Positions 63,234-64,000 of a stretch of DNA of 64,000 nucleotides are shown here, piece by piece. The stretch lies in NCBI GenBank assembly GCA_963817515.1, contig CAWFPJ010000001.1:186001-250000 (forward strand). Direction: 5' to 3'. The number at the start of each line of letters is the position of its first letter. The stretch's first letter is position 1. This DNA comes from DATMNI01 sp963817515. Its GTDB lineage: Bacteria; Acidobacteriota; Terriglobia; Bryobacterales; Bryobacteraceae. The notes under the pieces are model-generated. The model ran no database searches. It worked only from the letters and a program-made list of their open reading frames with translations, and had not been told where the DNA came from. Made by a program: the position numbers and the translations under genes.

Positions 63234-63297
63234 CTGACTCTATTCCTTCTTTGCTGAAATGCACTGACCAGGAATCCGGCCCCGAAAACAAGAAAAA

Positions 63298-63328
63298 GGG
63301 GGTTGCGGAATGGACTCGCGCAGCCCCC
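63298..63328 (-). terminator. Terminator-like hairpin in the cold-shock gene leader
   Basis: On the minus strand GGGGGCTGCG pairs with CGCAACCCCC (one G-U pair) and is followed by TTTTT (63297..63293). It lies 65-95 bases upstream of the cold-shock ATG and downstream of a TATAAT box, so it is a candidate attenuator. Confidence 0.6.
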
Positions 63329-63377
63329 TCATCAAAGTCGATCATCGAAGCGGAAAACAAGATTCAAATGCCCTACT

Positions 63378-63383
63378 ATTATA
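63378..63383 (-). promoter_or_regulatory. -10 box (TATAAT) upstream of the cold-shock gene
   Basis: Perfect TATAAT on the minus strand in GTTGTATAATAG. Predicted leader to the cold-shock ATG is about 137 bases. The -35 is not clear. Confidence 0.45.
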
Positions 63384-63436
63384 CAACAGGCGCGCAATAC
63401 TATCCCGGCCAAGGACCGGGTTTCCCCGCCAAAATC

Positions 63437-64000
63437 ATGACGGCATTCGAATTCTACCGCTTCCGCTTCCATTTTCGAGCGCTTGACCCGGTGCACTTCC
63501 CGGCGGGAAAGAGCGCCAACATCGTGCGCGGCGCGTTTGGCACGGTTCTGCGAGAGGCCGTTCCAGCCGCGGTTTATCGGCGACTCTTCGAGCCCGGCAC
63601 CGCGCTGGGCGAAGGGATTCGCGGCGGCGGCCCGAGCGGCCTGGCGGACTGGCCGCGGCCGTTTGTGCTGCGCGTGGCCCACATGGACGGGCTGACGACT
63701 CCTGCCGGGCGCCGGGTTTTTTCTGGACGCGCACGTCTTCGATCTCCGCCAGCCGGCGCTGCCCCACTTCCGTGCGGCCTTCGTGCGGCTGGCGGAGATG
63801 GGCCTGGGCCCGGGCCGCGGCCGCGCCGAACTGGAGCGCGTGGAACAGCTTGACGTGGACGAAAGGCCGGAGGTGGTGACCGATGTTCCGGGTGCGCCCT
63901 CGGTGGTTTGTCTCGAGGGCGACCCCCGGCCGGTAGAACAGGTGGCGGTTCGATTTCTTACGCCAACCGAGTTGAAGAGCGCCGGCGGCGTAGCCGAACG
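63437..64000 (+). CDS. Cas6-like RAMP endoribonuclease, partial, one frameshift
   Basis: The start is ATG 63437 (MTAFEFYRFRFHFRALDPVHFPAGKSANIVRGAFGTVLR). The RFRFxAxDPxHFPxGKxxNxxRGAFG pattern, GPSGLADWPRPFVLR and, after the shift, FLDAHVFDLRQPALPHF then FVRLAEMGLGPGRGRAELE resemble the N-terminal ferredoxin-like domain and glycine-rich loop of Cas6/RAMP proteins that process CRISPR transcripts. One extra base near 63716, by a run of G and T, must be removed; the second frame stays open to the window end. The C-terminal half and any CRISPR array or other cas genes lie beyond the edge. Confidence 0.65.

Overview
The window looks like the chromosome of a high-GC soil Acidobacteriota, probably of the Solibacter/Bryobacter group. 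This is inferred from content, not from a database search. The signs are a TonB-dependent receptor with an N-terminal carboxypeptidase-regulatory-like domain, a secreted VWFA-related protein of the type first defined in Acidobacteria, DUF1080 and DUF5060 secreted proteins, many one-gene sensors, and several families of short dispersed repeats. No rRNA, tRNA, prophage, complete IS element or CRISPR array was seen.

Layout. 1-4.1 kb: a DUF4337 membrane protein, purH and a sirohaem nitrite/sulfite reductase. 4.2-18.0 kb: one long minus-strand operon holding a VWA/CARF-like-topology membrane protein, a clan-CD protease-like protein, a TPR metallopeptidase, a MoxR AAA+ ATPase, DUF58 and BatA-type VWA proteins and a giant DUF4175 protein. 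A GxxExxY gene bounded by inverted repeats sits inside it. 18.3-22.7 kb: a DUF5060 glycosidase-like protein, tsaB, the iron exporter mbfA and a decayed TadG-like VWA gene. 22.8-29.6 kb: a DUF1080 protein and a translationally coupled tripartite RND pump (outer membrane factor, adaptor, permease). 29.7-34.7 kb: a split LigD (polymerase and ligase), an MBL-fold hydrolase, an alpha/beta hydrolase and a sulfurtransferase. 34.8-42.6 kb: a VWFA protein, a TonB receptor and an ethanolamine operon (eat-eutB-eutC). 42.7-50.9 kb: a TPR protein, a NarL-type two-component pair, a VOC protein, MarR, a degenerate receiver, a FecR-domain protein and a UDP-sugar dehydrogenase. 51-58.7 kb: aldehyde dehydrogenase with AraC, PEBP, MsrB, a RAYT-type HUH transposase framed by inverted copies of its putative repeat, a caspase-TPR protein and a short asparaginase. 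58.7-64 kb: groESL, an AAA+/receiver fusion, infA, a cold-shock gene and the start of a Cas6-like gene.

Three dispersed repeat families are visible. The first is an 18-20 bp REP-like motif (five copies, two framing the RAYT gene). The second is a roughly 42 bp GxxExxY-associated repeat (two inverted copies plus one solo copy). The third is a double-hairpin element (three copies with compensating stem changes). Several genes have a -10 box placed so that the transcript would begin at or within one or two bases of the start codon, which suggests leaderless mRNAs.

Five conserved genes (purH, the DUF4175 gene, tsaB, eutB, cas6-like) carry eight single-base frameshifts, seven of them extra bases. 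Conserved protein continues on both sides of each, so I read them as consensus errors rather than true pseudogenes. They are annotated as single genes across the shifts.
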